From Maricaulis sp. (GTDB taxonomy: Bacteria > Pseudomonadota > Alphaproteobacteria > Caulobacterales > Maricaulaceae), in NCBI RefSeq assembly GCF_030149235.1, contig NZ_JASBRW010000065.1:1-49605 (forward strand): DNA of 49,605 nucleotides, in the 5' to 3' direction. Position numbers and translations under genes: made by a program. Below, one piece after another: positions 7,327 to 21,163 of this stretch (position 1 is its first letter; each line of letters starts with the position of its first letter). The notes under the pieces are model-generated. The model was not told the DNA's origin, searched no databases, and saw only the letters and a program-made list of their open reading frames with translations.

Positions 7327-9621
7327 ATGTCCAATCTTTCCATTTCCGATATGGCCCGTCCGGCGCCGCCCTCGCCCTATCTAGAGGGGCTCAACCCGGA
7401 GCAGCGCGAAGCCGTTGAAGCGGTGGAAGGGCCCGTCCTCGTACTGGCCGGCGCGGGCACCGGCAAGACGCGGGTTCTCACCACGCGCCTGGCGCATATC
7501 CTGGCGACCGGCACGGCCCAGCCCTGGCAAATCCTCGCCGTCACCTTCACCAACAAGGCGGCGCGGGAAATGAAAGAACGGGTGGGGCGTATTATCGGTG
7601 AAGCGGTAGAGGGCGTGCCGTGGCTTGGCACCTTCCACTCCATTTCCGCCCAGATCCTGCGCCGTCATGCCGAACTGGTGGAGCTGAAGTCCAACTTCAC
7701 CATTCTCGACACCGATGACCAGCTGCGCCTGCTTAAACAGATCATCCAGGCCGAAAATATCGACGAGAAGCGCTGGACACCCCGACACCTCGCCTCGCTC
7801 ATCGACGGCTGGAAGAACCGTGGCCTCCTGCCAGACCAGCTCGGCGAGGAAGATAAATGGTCCTTCGCCGAGGGCCGAGGCCAGGGCCTCTACCAGATGT
7901 ATCAGGACCGTCTGAAGACGCTCAATTGCTGCGATTTCGGTGATCTCCTGCTGCACACGCTGCATATGTTCAAGGACCACCCCGACGTCCTGGCCGAGTA
8001 TCACAAGAAATTCCGCTATGTGCTGGTCGACGAGTATCAGGACACCAATGTCTCGCAATATCTCTGGCTGCGGCTGCTCGCCCAGGGCACGGGAAATATC
8101 TGCTGCGTGGGCGATGATGATCAGTCGATCTATGGCTGGCGCGGAGCGGAAGTCGACAACATCCTGCGCTTCGAGAAGGACTTCCCGGGTGCTCATGTCG
8201 TCCGACTTGAGCGCAATTACCGCTCGACCGAACACATTCTCGCGGCAGCATCGGGGCTGATCGCGGCCAATCGGTCCCGTCTGGGCAAGACATTGTGGAC
8301 CGAGGATAGTGGCGGCGAGAAAGTCCAGGTTCGCGGAATCTGGGATGGGGAGGCCGAGGCCCGCTTTGTCGCCGAGGAGATCGAGAACTGGTCGTCCAAG
8401 GGCCGTGCCTATTCCGACTCGGCCGTGCTGGTCCGGGCCGCTTGGCAGATGCGAGCCTTCGAGGACCGCTTCATCATGCTGGGCCTGCCCTACAAGGTCA
8501 TCGGCGGGCCGCGCTTCTTCGAACGCGCCGAGATCCGCGATGCCCACGCCTATTTGCGCCTCGTACGGTCACCGGAAGATGATCTGGCCTTCGAGCGTAT
8601 CGTCAACACGCCCAAGCGCGGCATTGGCGACACATCGGTACAGAAGATTGCCATGACGGCCAGGGCCATGGGCGTGCCGATGAGCGAAGCGGCCCGCGTT
8701 ATGGTCACCACCGACGAGATCCGCGGCAAGGCCCGCACAGCACTGCAAGTCTTCCTGCGAGATATTGATCGCTGGCGCGAGCAGGCAGAGCATTCCCGGC
8801 TCGACGAGCTGGCAGAGATCGTTCTCGATGAGAGCGGATACACCGCCATGTGGCGTGAGGACAAAACGCCCCAGGCGGCCGGCCGGCTGGAAAACCTCAA
8901 AGAACTGGTTCGTTCCATGGGCGAGTGGGACACGCTTGAGGCCTATCTCGAACACGTCGCCCTGGTCACTGACGCCGATCGTGCTTCGGACGATGATGAC
9001 GAGGTGTCCTTGATGACGCTGCACGGCGCCAAGGGCCTGGAATTCCCGCTGGTTTTCCTTCCCGGCTGGGAAGAGACCGTCTTCCCCTCACAGCGCTCGC
9101 TGGATGAGGGCGGAACGCGTTCGCTCGAGGAAGAGCGCCGGCTTGCTTATGTCGGCATCACCCGGGCACGCGAACGGGCCATCATTACCTTTACCGCCAA
9201 TCGCATGATCTATGGCCACTGGCAGGCCGTAATCCCCTCCCGCTTCATCGATGAATTGCCTGTCGATCACGTCGAGGCCAAATCGGAGACCGGCTATTAT
9301 GATGGCGGACCGGGACGCGAGAGCTTCACCGGCACTGCCGATCCGATGGCATCGAGCTATTCCTCACCCGGCTGGAAACGCTATCAGACCAACACACAAT
9401 CCGGTCGCAAGAGCGATCCCCCGACCATCAATGCCAAAGCAACGCTGATCGAGAGCGGGGGCTCGGACAAGACCGGCAAATGGCAGGCCGGGGACCGCGT
9501 CTTCCACGACAAGTTTGGCTATGGGACAGTCAAAAAGGCGGACGGTGCGAAATATACCGTCAAGTTCGACAAGGCCGGCGAAAAGAAAGTCGTCGAAAGT
9601 TTTCTTCGGGACCTGCCCTAA
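7327..9621 (+). CDS. uvrD: UvrD/PcrA-type DNA helicase (superfamily 1A)
   Basis: An ATP-driven 3'-5' DNA helicase for excision repair, mismatch repair or replication restart. The expected motifs are in order in the 764-residue protein: Walker A AGAGTGKT (about 41-48), VDEYQDTN with the DE of motif II (about 234), GDDDQSIYGWRG motif III (about 262), LERNYRST motif IV, TLHGAKGLEFPLVF motif V (about 564), and YVGITRARERA motif VI (about 610). A Tudor-like domain ends the protein (FHDKFGYGTVKK to VESFLRDL), as in PcrA/UvrD. An upstream in-frame ATG at 7258 exists. I prefer 7327 because homologues begin shortly before LNPEQREAV. Neither start has a clear ribosome site. Confidence 0.93.
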   Translation: MSNLSISDMARPAPPSPYLEGLNPEQREAVEAVEGPVLVLAGAGTGKTRVLTTRLAHILATGTAQPWQILAVTFTNKAAREMKERVGRIIGEAVEGVPWLGTFHSISAQILRRHAELVELKSNFTILDTDDQLRLLKQIIQAENIDEKRWTPRHLASLIDGWKNRGLLPDQLGEEDKWSFAEGRGQGLYQMYQDRLKTLNCCDFGDLLLHTLHMFKDHPDVLAEYHKKFRYVLVDEYQDTNVSQYLWLRLLAQGTGNICCVGDDDQSIYGWRGAEVDNILRFEKDFPGAHVVRLERNYRSTEHILAAASGLIAANRSRLGKTLWTEDSGGEKVQVRGIWDGEAEARFVAEEIENWSSKGRAYSDSAVLVRAAWQMRAFEDRFIMLGLPYKVIGGPRFFERAEIRDAHAYLRLVRSPEDDLAFERIVNTPKRGIGDTSVQKIAMTARAMGVPMSEAARVMVTTDEIRGKARTALQVFLRDIDRWREQAEHSRLDELAEIVLDESGYTAMWREDKTPQAAGRLENLKELVRSMGEWDTLEAYLEHVALVTDADRASDDDDEVSLMTLHGAKGLEFPLVFLPGWEETVFPSQRSLDEGGTRSLEEERRLAYVGITRARERAIITFTANRMIYGHWQAVIPSRFIDELPVDHVEAKSETGYYDGGPGRESFTGTADPMASSYSSPGWKRYQTNTQSGRKSDPPTINAKATLIESGGSDKTGKWQAGDRVFHDKFGYGTVKKADGAKYTVKFDKAGEKKVVESFLRDLP

Positions 9622-9699
9622 CCGACGGGACTCATCACTCGCAGCCCTTGCCTAAGCGACAAAAACCAGCCACACCCCGGCGCCAGACAAGGACACTCC

Positions 9700-10560
9700 A
9701 TGACCAATCACTGGCGCCTTTCCGCCCATTCCGATTTCGCTCAACTCGCCGATATTGTGCAGCACCTCGATGAGGTCGGCGTTGAGGGCATGACCTCGTG
9801 GTCGATATTCGACGAGGGCGAGGTCGCACGGCTGGACCTGATATTTGATGGTGAACCGGATCTCGCCATGGTGCGGCGCAAGGCCGGGCTGCCGGACAGT
9901 ATGGAAATCGAAAGCGCAGCCATGCCCGACGAGGATTGGGTGAAGCTCTCCCTCAAAGGCCTCAAGCCGGTGGAAGCGGGACGTTTCGTCGTTTTCGGCG
10001 AGCATGATCGCGATCAGATTTCCGCTGACAAGGTCATGCTCGAGATCGAAGCGGGCCCCGCCTTTGGTACCGGCCATCACGGCACCACACGGGGCTGTCT
10101 TCTGGCTTTTGACGAGATGCTTGCAAGGGGAGAGGCACCGGCCACTGTGTTTGACCTCGGCTGCGGCACCGCAGCGCTGGCCATCGCCGCCGCCAAGACC
10201 TTGCCGGACGCAGAGGTGCTGGCGTCCGATATCGACCCGGAAGCGATCGAGGAAAGCCAGGTCAATTGCGAGAAAAACGGGACTCCGGGCATTGATTGCT
10301 TTGTTGCCGAAGGTCTCGATCACGCCAAACTCGCCGGCCGACGGTTCGACCTTATCTTCGCCAACATCCTCGCCGGGCCGCTTGTGGCCCTCGCCCCGGG
10401 CATTGCCAACGCACTGGTTCCGGGCGGCAAGGTGATCCTGTCCGGCCTGCTGAGCGAACAGGAAACCTGGGTGCGTGAGGCCTTTGAGGCTGCAGGTCTG
10501 TCCGTCCTGCGTCGTGAGCCGATCGAGGGCTGGGAAACGCTGATTGCAATGAAAGCCTGA
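9700..10560 (+). CDS. prmA: Ribosomal protein L11 methyltransferase PrmA
   Basis: Transfers methyl groups from S-adenosylmethionine to amino groups of ribosomal protein L11, in the cytoplasm. The 286-residue protein has an N-terminal substrate-recognition part (about 1-110), a linker with EAGPAFGTGHHGTT typical of PrmA, the SAM motif FDLGCGTAALAIAAA (near 150) and FANILAGPL (near 219), which corresponds to the conserved NIL segment of the family. Length is near that of E. coli PrmA (293). It starts 78 bases after uvrD and is followed, 35 bases after its stop, by the aminopeptidase gene, so the three could form one transcript. Confidence 0.92.
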   Translation: MTNHWRLSAHSDFAQLADIVQHLDEVGVEGMTSWSIFDEGEVARLDLIFDGEPDLAMVRRKAGLPDSMEIESAAMPDEDWVKLSLKGLKPVEAGRFVVFGEHDRDQISADKVMLEIEAGPAFGTGHHGTTRGCLLAFDEMLARGEAPATVFDLGCGTAALAIAAAKTLPDAEVLASDIDPEAIEESQVNCEKNGTPGIDCFVAEGLDHAKLAGRRFDLIFANILAGPLVALAPGIANALVPGGKVILSGLLSEQETWVREAFEAAGLSVLRREPIEGWETLIAMKA

Positions 10561-10595
10561 TTGCATGCGTCATGGAGCGGGCCTAATTTCGCCCC

Positions 10596-12434
10596 ATGAC
10601 CCAGATGATCTCTCAGACTTTCGACGTTAAGGGCGGCCCGCAATTCGGCCGCGACAATCTCCCCAAACTGCGTACAGAACTCCAGGCCCTCGGGCTGGAC
10701 GGCTTCCTGGTGCCGCATGAGGACGAGTACGACAATGAATACCTGCCCGATTGCAATGAGCGCCTGCTCTGGCTGACCGGCTTTTCCGGTTCCGCCGGCG
10801 CCGCCATCGCCATGAAGGACCGCGCCGCTGTCTTTGTGGATGGCCGCTACACGCTTCAGGTCCGCCAGCAGGTTGATGGCAATCTGTTCGCCTATTGCGA
10901 CCTGGTTGAGCAGGGCATGCATGGCTGGATCCAGAGCGAAGCTAAGGTGGGCGAGAAGATTGGCTATGACGCCCGACTGCACAGCCCGGCGGCGCTGGAC
11001 AAGCTGAAAACGGCAGCTGAGCGCGCCGGGGTCGAACTGGTCAGCGTCGACAACAATCCGCTGGACAAGGCCTGGACGGACCGCCCGCGAGCGCCCATGG
11101 CGCAAATCAATCCGCAGCCGCTCGAGTTCGCTGGCGAGAACCATACCTCCAAGCGCGAGCGGATCGGTGTCGCCATTGAACGCGGCGCTGCAGACGCAGC
11201 GGTATTGACCGCACCGCCCTCAATCGCCTGGTTGCTCAATATCCGGGGTGGCGACGTGTCCCGCTCACCGCTTCCCCTGTCGGCAGCGATTCTCGGCAAG
11301 GACGGCAAGGCGACGCTGTTTGTGGCGCTGGAGAAGCTGACAGATGAAACCCGAACGCATCTGGGCAATGAAGTCGCCCTGCGGCCGGAAACCGAATTTG
11401 CAGCCGGCCTGGCTGAACTGACCGGCAAGACGGTCCGGGTCGATCCGACGACCGCCTCGGCCTGGGTCTTTGAACAGCTCAAGGCAGGCGGCGCAACGGT
11501 CCAGGAATTGGAAGATCCGGTGATGCGCCCGAAGGCGGCCAAGAATGCTGCCGAAGTCGAGGGCGCGCGCCAGGCGCATATCCGCGATGGTGCTGTGATC
11601 GTGAAATTCCTGCACTGGCTCGACACCGAGGGTCAGTCCGGCGAGGTCGACGAAATCCAGGCCGCCCAAAAGCTGGAAAGCCTGCGGGCCGAATTGCCGG
11701 AACTGCGCGATCTCTCCTTCGACACGATCTCCGGCGCGCAGGGTAATGCGGCTTTTGCCCATTACCGCGTGTCCGAGGACAGTAATCTGAAACTGGCGGA
11801 CGGCTCGCTCTATCTTGTCGATAGTGGCGGCCAGTATGCGGACGGCACGACTGACATCACCCGGACGGTCCCGATCGGCACGCCGACGGCGGAAATGCGT
11901 ACGCAGTTCACGCGCGTACTAAAGGGCCATATTGCCCTCTCCATGATCCGTTTTCCCAAGGGCACCACCGGCACCCAGCTCGACATCCTGGCGCGCATGC
12001 CGCTGTGGCAGGCCGGCTTCGACTATGATCATGGCACCGGTCACGGTGTTGGCAGCTTCCTCGGCGTGCACGAAGGCCCGCAGCGCATTGCCAAAGCGCC
12101 GAGCTCGGTTCCGCTGGAGCCGGGCATGATCGTGTCCAACGAGCCCGGCTACTATAAGGAAGACGCCTTCGGTATCCGGATCGAGAACCTGCAGGTTGTG
12201 ACAGACGCGGCACAAATACCCGGCGGTGAGCGGGACATGCTGGGGTTTGAAACCCTGACCCTGGCCCCGATCCATCGCACGCTCATCGATCTGCACCTGC
12301 TGACGCCGGAGGAGCTGATGTGGATGGATCGCTACCATGCCCTGGTGCGCGAAAAACTCCTGCCGCTGGTCGAAGGCCAGGTTGCGGACTGGCTGCTCAA
12401 GGCGACCGAACCTCTGGCCGGCGCAACGCCCTGA
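10596..12434 (+). CDS. pepP: M24 family Xaa-Pro aminopeptidase (aminopeptidase P)
   Basis: A metalloenzyme that removes an N-terminal residue next to proline. The 612-residue protein has the three-part layout of the large aminopeptidase P form (as in eukaryotic APP1 and many alphaproteobacteria): two creatinase-type N-terminal domains (about 25-150 and 175-320), then the pita-bread catalytic domain (about 330-545), then a short C-terminal domain. Metal ligands are visible as the two aspartates of YLVDSGGQYADGTTDITRT, the histidine in GTGHGVGSFLGVHEGP, the glutamate in SNEPGYY and the glutamate in IRIENLQVV. No signal peptide, so cytoplasmic. The TGA stop overlaps the ATG of the following lipoprotein gene (TGATG), which suggests coupling. 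The symbol is by family; the long form differs from E. coli PepP. Confidence 0.92.
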   Translation: MTQMISQTFDVKGGPQFGRDNLPKLRTELQALGLDGFLVPHEDEYDNEYLPDCNERLLWLTGFSGSAGAAIAMKDRAAVFVDGRYTLQVRQQVDGNLFAYCDLVEQGMHGWIQSEAKVGEKIGYDARLHSPAALDKLKTAAERAGVELVSVDNNPLDKAWTDRPRAPMAQINPQPLEFAGENHTSKRERIGVAIERGAADAAVLTAPPSIAWLLNIRGGDVSRSPLPLSAAILGKDGKATLFVALEKLTDETRTHLGNEVALRPETEFAAGLAELTGKTVRVDPTTASAWVFEQLKAGGATVQELEDPVMRPKAAKNAAEVEGARQAHIRDGAVIVKFLHWLDTEGQSGEVDEIQAAQKLESLRAELPELRDLSFDTISGAQGNAAFAHYRVSEDSNLKLADGSLYLVDSGGQYADGTTDITRTVPIGTPTAEMRTQFTRVLKGHIALSMIRFPKGTTGTQLDILARMPLWQAGFDYDHGTGHGVGSFLGVHEGPQRIAKAPSSVPLEPGMIVSNEPGYYKEDAFGIRIENLQVVTDAAQIPGGERDMLGFETLTLAPIHRTLIDLHLLTPEELMWMDRYHALVREKLLPLVEGQVADWLLKATEPLAGATP

Positions 12435-12958
12435 TGCGCCGCAGCGTCCTGCCGATATTGGCGGCCGCCCTTCTGGGCGGCTGCTTCTATGCCGACGATC
12501 CCCTGATCTCGCGGCGCGCAGCGGATTTCCCGCTGGCGGAGGGACGCTATTCCCATACGCCTTACCACCCGGATGGCCGCCCGTTCGACCGCGCCACCTG
12601 GACCGGTGAAATCGAGCGCGAGGGCTGGAGTTACGCCTCAGATGAAGAAGCCTTCCCGCACCAGCATGTTCGTCTTCGCGAGCTCACCGACGGTCTCTAC
12701 GCGGCACAACGCGAGAATGACGGCAACTACCTGTTCGGTCTGGTCTTCACCTATCCCGGCGGCATCGTCACCTATCATAACCCATCCTGTTCCGACCTCT
12801 CCGAAAGCGCACGCGACCGCTACGCGCTGAGCGTCGACATGGAAGAAGGTACTTGCCTGATCGATCGTTGGGATGTGCTGGAAGCCGTGCTCCTGACCTA
12901 TCTGGACGAACAGAACGGCGCGCCGCGCGTTGACGGTGTTTACCGGCGTCTCGACTGA
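12434..12958 (+). CDS. Lipoprotein of unknown function, copy 1 of a tandem pair
   Basis: A 174-residue predicted lipoprotein: MRRSVLPILAAALLGGC gives a signal peptide with lipobox LGGC. The mature protein opens CFYADDPLI and contains FTYPGGIVTYHNPSCSDLS and a late cysteine in EGTC, and it ends with VDGVYRRLD. The same pattern recurs in the next gene (CFYSYQPLI, FRYPG, FPECDDLS, GNC, LDG), so the two are paralogues. Two internal cysteines at matching places may form a disulfide. The ATG overlaps the stop of the aminopeptidase gene. The residue after the lipid cysteine is Phe, not Asp, so outer-membrane sorting is likely. Function unknown. Confidence 0.85.
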   Translation: MRRSVLPILAAALLGGCFYADDPLISRRAADFPLAEGRYSHTPYHPDGRPFDRATWTGEIEREGWSYASDEEAFPHQHVRLRELTDGLYAAQRENDGNYLFGLVFTYPGGIVTYHNPSCSDLSESARDRYALSVDMEEGTCLIDRWDVLEAVLLTYLDEQNGAPRVDGVYRRLD

Positions 12959-13018
12959 ATGCCTCATTTTCGGCACGCGAACTCCCTAGGCTCGATTCAA
13001 CGACAGGGGGAATTTGTC

Positions 13019-17393
<4,375 letters not shown>

Positions 17394-17415
17394 TCAGCGC
17401 GGTTGCACCTCGAGT

Positions 17416-18249
17416 TTAACCGAAGAGACGACGCCAGGCGCGATCGAAATAGGTCGGGTCCTCACCCTCGATGGCCTCATCCAGGGTGATACCTTCGCGG
17501 GTCAGCAGATCATAGCTGTCCTGGTACCATTGCGAGCCCGGGAAGTTATAACCGAGCACAGCAGCGACCTGGCGCGCCTCGCCATCTACGCCCAAAGCGA
17601 CATAGCTTTCGACCAGACGATGGAGCGCTTCCGGCACGTGGCTGGTGGTGCCATATTCCTCGATCACATTGCGGAACCGGTTGATCGCAGCAAGATGATA
17701 ATTGCGACGCAGATACCAGCGGCCGACGTCCATTTCCTTGCCGGCAAGGTGATCGCGCGTCATGTCGATCTTCAAACGGGCATCGGTGGCATAACGGCTG
17801 TCAGGAAAACGGCGAACCACCTGTTCAAGCGCTTCCATGGCCTGGGCGGTCGTCTGCTGGTCGCGACCGACATCCATGATCTGCTCGAAATAGCAGATGG
17901 CGATCAGATAATAGGCATAGGCCGCGCTACGATTGCCCGGGTGCAGGGAGATAAAGCGCTGCGCATCTGAGATGGCCTCGTCATACTGCTGCCCCTGGTA
18001 GTTCGCGAAGGCCGCCATGAGCATGGAGCGTCGCGCCCATTCCGAATACGGGTGCTGACGCTCGACTTCATCATAGATCGCAGCGGCGACACGGTATTGC
18101 TGGCGATCCATGGCGCGGAACGCCTCGCCATAAATCGTCTCTGCCGGTCGCTCGATATAAGCGAGCTCGGTTTCCGGGCCGCTTGAACAAGCAGCCAGAG
18201 CGGCGGCGGCGAGAATAGGTGTGATCAGGCGCGACTTACGAAGCATCAA
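17416..18249 (-). CDS. bamD: Outer membrane assembly lipoprotein BamD
   Basis: An essential part of the BAM complex that inserts beta-barrel proteins into the outer membrane. The 277-residue protein starts with a lipoprotein signal whose lipobox LAAC has cysteine 21. Tetratricopeptide-like repeats follow (for example AFRAMDRQQYRVAAAIYDEVERQHPYS split over helices, and YYLIAICYFEQIMDVGRDQQ), typical of BamD/ComL. It lies downstream of lpxC with a 115-base gap and ahead of recN, the order also known from Caulobacter relatives. The gap 18250-18364 may contain its own promoter; I see no clear boxes there. Confidence 0.95.
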   Translation of the reverse strand: MMLRKSRLITPILAAAALAACSSGPETELAYIERPAETIYGEAFRAMDRQQYRVAAAIYDEVERQHPYSEWARRSMLMAAFANYQGQQYDEAISDAQRFISLHPGNRSAAYAYYLIAICYFEQIMDVGRDQQTTAQAMEALEQVVRRFPDSRYATDARLKIDMTRDHLAGKEMDVGRWYLRRNYHLAAINRFRNVIEEYGTTSHVPEALHRLVESYVALGVDGEARQVAAVLGYNFPGSQWYQDSYDLLTREGITLDEAIEGEDPTYFDRAWRRLFG

Positions 18250-18364
18250 ACACGACTCAACTGGTTGGACGCTTGGTTAAGCGCCGGTGGTCAAAGCCTT
18301 GTAGCCGATCACGGCGCGCCGCAAAAGAGTGCTGTCAGCGCTTCACCTAAAAGAAACGGGAATA

Positions 18365-19264
18365 CTAGGACTGGGCGAGCGCAATATCGTGCGTCGTACC
18401 GCCTCGCATGGTCACCATTTTCCACGCACTGGTATCCTCGAGCAGAGCACGAACGGCCGCGTTATTGATCGCATGGCCCGGACGACTCGCGGAATAACGG
18501 CCGAGAATCGGCGCACCGGCGAGATAGAGATCGCCCAGGGCATCGAGCGCCTTGTGACGGACGAACTCGTCGTCATAGCGAAGCCCTTCCGGGTTCACCA
18601 CGCCGGTTTCGTCCAGCACAACCGCATTATCCATCGAGCCGCCACGGGCGAGGCCCGCAGCGAGGAGCGCGTCATAATCCTTCTGGAAGCCGAAGGTGCG
18701 TGCACCGGCGATGTCATTGGCGAAGATGTCCGGCGTCACATCGAAGACGCAGGACTGACGGCCAACCGCCTGGTGCTCGAACGCGATATCGACTTCGATC
18801 ATCGGTTTGAGAGCCGGAAGGAAACCGGCACGGCGGCCTTCGGTTTCGACCATGACCGGCTTGAGAACCTGAATGGCGCGGCGCGGTGCCGCGTGAGCCA
18901 CGAGCCCAACCTTGTGGATCAACTCGACGAAGGGTGCGGAAGACCCGTCCATTACCGGCAATTCGGGACCGTCGATATCGACAATGGCATCATCAACCCC
19001 GACACCGGCCAGCGCGGCCATAAGATGCTCGACCGTTGCAACAGATACGCCGTCACCATTAGCGATCGTCGTCCCCAGACGCACGCCGGTGACCGCATCA
19101 GCCCGCGCTTCCACGCGGTTGTCACGATCGGTGATATCGGAACGGATGAATACGATGCCAGATCCTGCAGATGCAGGCTGCATCACCAGGCGTACGCGTT
19201 CGCCGCTATGCAGTCCCACCCCTGCACATACGACCGGTGCCGCCAATGTTTGCCGGTAAATCAC
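18365..19264 (-). CDS. lpxC: UDP-3-O-acyl-N-acetylglucosamine deacetylase LpxC
   Basis: The zinc enzyme of the committed step in lipid A synthesis, in the cytoplasm. The 299-residue protein has the motif VATVEHLMAALAGVGVDDA with the first zinc histidine, and FVRHKALDALGDLYLAG with the second histidine and the aspartate; GHAINN carries the catalytic histidine region. Length is that of the family (about 300). The start is GTG at 19264. The ribosome site is weak. It follows ftsZ by a 123-base gap that contains a short GCGGC-TCGT-GCCGC stem (opposite 19297-19310) and may hold a separate promoter. The place behind ftsZ mirrors E. coli, where lpxC is the last gene of the dcw region. Confidence 0.97.
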   Translation of the reverse strand: MIYRQTLAAPVVCAGVGLHSGERVRLVMQPASAGSGIVFIRSDITDRDNRVEARADAVTGVRLGTTIANGDGVSVATVEHLMAALAGVGVDDAIVDIDGPELPVMDGSSAPFVELIHKVGLVAHAAPRRAIQVLKPVMVETEGRRAGFLPALKPMIEVDIAFEHQAVGRQSCVFDVTPDIFANDIAGARTFGFQKDYDALLAAGLARGGSMDNAVVLDETGVVNPEGLRYDDEFVRHKALDALGDLYLAGAPILGRYSASRPGHAINNAAVRALLEDTSAWKMVTMRGGTTHDIALAQS

Positions 19265-19387
19265 AACAACTCGCCATCGCTTTTGTTTTATATCTGCGGC
19301 ACGAGCCGCCCCTCTCTTGGAGGAAACGACAGGCAGCGCGAGGATACAATTAAAGCTTTGTTGCGCTTTGTTACGCGTGCGACTGAA

Positions 19388-21022
19388 CTAGTTGGCCTGG
19401 CGGCGCAGGAAGGCCGGAATCTCCAGATCACCCTCATCCAGGCTATCCCCAAAGAGATCACCAGATGGTGCCCGGGGTGCTTGCACCGGCGGAGTTTTTT
19501 CTGCCACTGGGGCCGCCTTCGGCGCCGGCTCAGCCGGCTTGCGACGACGGCCGAACAGGGAAAAGCCGCGCTTTGGCTCTTCTTCCGCTTTCGGTTCCGG
19601 CATGATCGTCCGTGCAGCAGGCTCGGAGCGACGCTGTTCATAGCGAGCGTTGAGTGCCTCGGCCTCACGCTGCAAGCGAGCCTGGTCGACGACAACTTGC
19701 GGAGGCGGGGTGGGCGCGGCGGCTTCCATGCGCGGCGCCTCGACCTGCGGCGAGGTCAGCGGCTGCCCCTGGACTTCACCCTGTGTCGGGTCCGCCGGCG
19801 GCGGGGTCATGTCTTCGGCACCCGCTGCGCGACGCAGCGGCTCCTCGCGAACTTCGGTTTCACGCGGTGCCTGCGCTTCGGTGCGCGGCTCCTGCATCAT
19901 CCGGCCCGGACGATCCGTATTCATGCGCTTCCACGGCAGGATGTGATCATTGCCGCCGGACGCTGCAACAGCCGTACCGGCCGGAGACGATTGAACAATG
20001 CGCTCGGGCGTCGTGGTGACTGTACGCTGGCGGTTACGCGGATCGATGGCCATGGCTTCCGCTTCGATCCCGGTAGCGACCACGGAGACGCGCATGGAGC
20101 CATCCATATTCTCGTCGAAGGTCGATCCAACGATAATATTCGCATCCGGATCAACTTCAGCGCGGATCTCGTTCGCAGCCTCGTCGACCTCATAAAGGGT
20201 CATGTCGTAACCGCCGGTGATATTGATCAGAACGCCGGTCGCGCCCTTCATCGAAACATCATCGAGGAGCGGGTTGGAGATCGCAGCCTGGGCGGCATCG
20301 ACAGCGCGTTTCTCGCCCTCGGCCTCGCCCGTGCCCATCATTGCCTTGCCCATCTCATTCATCACCGCGCGAACGTCAGCGAAGTCGAGATTGATCAGGC
20401 CCGGCATGACCATGAGATCGGTGATCCCGCGCACACCGGAGTGCAGCACTTCGTCAGCCATGGAAAAGGCTTCGGCGAAGGTGGTCTTTTCCGTGGCGAT
20501 GCGGAACAGGTTCTGGTTGGGAATGACGATCAGCGTATCGACATGTTCCTGCAGCTGCTCGATGCCATTTTCCGCCAGCTTCATGCGGCGCGTGCCTTCG
20601 AAGTGAAACGGCTTGGTCACGACACCGACGGTCAGAATGCCCAGCTCACGAGCGGCCTGGGCAACAACCGGGGCCGCGCCGGTACCGGTGCCGCCGCCCA
20701 TACCGGCAGTGATGAACACCATGTGTGCGCCTTGCAGGTGTTCACGAATTTCATCGATGGAGTCCTGGGCCGACTGCTGGCCAACTTCCGGACGGGCGCC
20801 TGCGCCGAGGCCCTCGGTAATCGCTGCGCCCATCTGAATGCGCTTTTCCGTGCTCGAGCGCGACAGCGCCTGAGCGTCGGTATTGGCGACGACGAAGTCG
20901 ACGCCTTCCAGCGCCGCCTCGATCATATTGTTGACGGCATTACCCCCTGCGCCACCGACACCAAAGACGACGATGCGCGGCCGCAGTTCGGTCGTTTCCG
21001 GAATGGAGAGGTTGAGCGTCAT
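19388..21022 (-). CDS. ftsZ: Cell division protein FtsZ
   Basis: The tubulin-like GTPase that forms the division ring. The 544-residue protein has [15 protein letters not shown] at the start of the nucleotide site, the tubulin signature [10 protein letters not shown] near residues 107-116 and the T7 loop segment [11 protein letters not shown]. The globular part ends near residue 325. A linker of about 200 residues follows, rich in Pro, Ala, Glu and Arg, much longer than in E. coli and typical of Caulobacter-like bacteria. The C-terminal peptide [12 protein letters not shown] is the binding site for partners such as FtsA. The gene has its own 141-base upstream region with a CtrA-type box, which suggests cell-cycle control apart from the rest of the cluster. 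Confidence 0.98.
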   Translation of the reverse strand: MTLNLSIPETTELRPRIVVFGVGGAGGNAVNNMIEAALEGVDFVVANTDAQALSRSSTEKRIQMGAAITEGLGAGARPEVGQQSAQDSIDEIREHLQGAHMVFITAGMGGGTGTGAAPVVAQAARELGILTVGVVTKPFHFEGTRRMKLAENGIEQLQEHVDTLIVIPNQNLFRIATEKTTFAEAFSMADEVLHSGVRGITDLMVMPGLINLDFADVRAVMNEMGKAMMGTGEAEGEKRAVDAAQAAISNPLLDDVSMKGATGVLINITGGYDMTLYEVDEAANEIRAEVDPDANIIVGSTFDENMDGSMRVSVVATGIEAEAMAIDPRNRQRTVTTTPERIVQSSPAGTAVAASGGNDHILPWKRMNTDRPGRMMQEPRTEAQAPRETEVREEPLRRAAGAEDMTPPPADPTQGEVQGQPLTSPQVEAPRMEAAAPTPPPQVVVDQARLQREAEALNARYEQRRSEPAARTIMPEPKAEEEPKRGFSLFGRRRKPAEPAPKAAPVAEKTPPVQAPRAPSGDLFGDSLDEGDLEIPAFLRRQAN

Positions 21023-21087
21023 AACGGACCCCGTTCACACACAAGTAAGGTTAACGAATTTCGAACGGTATCATCGCCCTCACACAC

Positions 21088-21102
21088 TTAAGCGAGTGTT
21101 AA
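21088..21102. promoter_or_regulatory. CtrA-type box TTAA-N7-TTAA in the ftsZ promoter region
   Basis: TTAA (21088-21091), seven bases, TTAA (21099-21102) is an exact match to the core CtrA recognition sequence. It lies 66-80 bases upstream of the ftsZ start. On the ftsZ strand it reads TTAACACTCGCTTAA. A further TTAA at 21111-21114 and one at 21051-21054 flank it. In Caulobacter crescentus CtrA represses ftsZ in swarmer cells through a site in its promoter. The match here is direct; binding is inferred. Confidence 0.65.
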
Positions 21103-21163
21103 GCGCAATATTAAATGCAATGAAATGAGCAGGATTTAGACGCGGTTTTGCGCAGCTCTGCGT

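Noticed and set aside
19355-19372. GCTTTGTT repeated twice, 10 bases apart, just downstream of ftsZ
   Set aside because: Two copies only, with no known factor and no clear relation to the lpxC start.
18329-21091. A 920-codon open frame on the + strand across lpxC and ftsZ
   Set aside because: It is antisense to two certain genes, has no domain, and its composition (Arg/His/Asp-rich) is typical of the mirror frame of GC-rich coding sequence.
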